From assembly GCA_017883105.1 (NCBI GenBank), contig JADGOF010000176.1, positions 1 through 5,528 of the forward strand: 5,528 nucleotides of DNA, read 5' to 3'. Positions 5,454 to 5,528 of this stretch are shown one piece after another. The notes under the pieces were generated by a model. That model worked only from the letters and a program-made list of their open reading frames with translations, had not been told where the DNA came from and did no database searches. This DNA is from Acidimicrobiales bacterium (lineage in GTDB: Bacteria > Actinomycetota > Acidimicrobiia > Acidimicrobiales > RAAP-2). The translations under genes and the position numbers were made by a program. The number at the start of each line of letters is the position of its first letter. Within the stretch, counting starts at the first letter, position 1.

Positions 5454-5528
5454 GGGTCTGCCCGGCGCCCCTCCTCGCCCATGTCCTCCCCCACTGGTCG
5501 ATCCGAGGTGTGGGGCGGACCCTTACGG
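5448..5528. terminator. Long inverted repeat at the response regulator stop: probable bidirectional terminator or short TIR element
   Basis: Left arm 5448-5463 (CCGTAAGGGTCTGCCC) and right arm 5513-5528 (GGGCGGACCCTTACGG) are complementary at 15 of 16 positions, with the outer 11 bp perfect. The left arm contains the response regulator TAA. Inner pairs CGCCCC (5466-5471)/GGGGCG (5512-5517) and CCTCG (5473-5477)/CGAGG (5504-5508) could extend the hairpin as an alternative fold. No T-tract is visible because the window ends at the right arm. On the minus strand the right arm also reads CCG TAA, so a convergent gene ending there is possible. An 81-bp element with terminal inverted repeats is a less likely reading. 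Confidence 0.5.

Overview
This is a GC-rich window from a high-GC Gram-positive-type genome. Four protein families point to Actinomycetota, possibly the Acidimicrobiia side, although the lineage is an inference from gene content and base composition only. They are a mycofactocin-coupled short-chain dehydrogenase, a PaaX-family regulator, a membrane fatty acid desaturase and a RegX3/PhoB-type response regulator. Apparently leaderless starts fit the same picture. No rRNA, tRNA, CRISPR array, transposase or phage gene is visible.

Layout. Positions 1-792 (minus) carry an SDR oxidoreductase of the mycofactocin-coupled type, cut by the left window edge about 10-15 residues before its end. Upstream of it on the same strand is a 250-residue PaaX-family repressor (908-1660). 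Facing away from the repressor is a three-histidine-box fatty acid desaturase (1688-2635, plus). The two divergent start codons are 27 bp apart, and that gap is an AT-rich island with back-to-back -10-like hexamers. The desaturase converges, with a 30-bp gap, on pgi, glucose-6-phosphate isomerase (2666-4321, minus), which looks complete and has its catalytic residues. A 383-bp intergenic/leader region (4322-4704) holds the pgi ribosome binding site, a possible leaderless 80-codon upstream ORF and a GC-rich palindrome. It is followed by an OmpR/PhoB-family response regulator (4705-5453, plus) split by an apparent one-base deletion between receiver and DNA-binding domain. The window ends in a long inverted repeat (5448-5528) that begins at the regulator's stop codon.

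How the genes may work together. The regulator, desaturase and mycofactocin-type dehydrogenase look like a small ligand-controlled lipid or alcohol redox module. PaaX-family proteins are repressors usually released by acyl-CoA-type ligands, and here the regulator could control both arms from one shared promoter. pgi is central metabolism (glycolysis/gluconeogenesis) and is probably unrelated. The response regulator has no kinase in view; a partner would lie outside the window.

I found no clearly new system. The points most worth a second look are the compact divergent promoter, the pairing of a PaaX regulator with a mycofactocin-type SDR and a desaturase, the frameshifted response regulator and the terminal inverted repeat.
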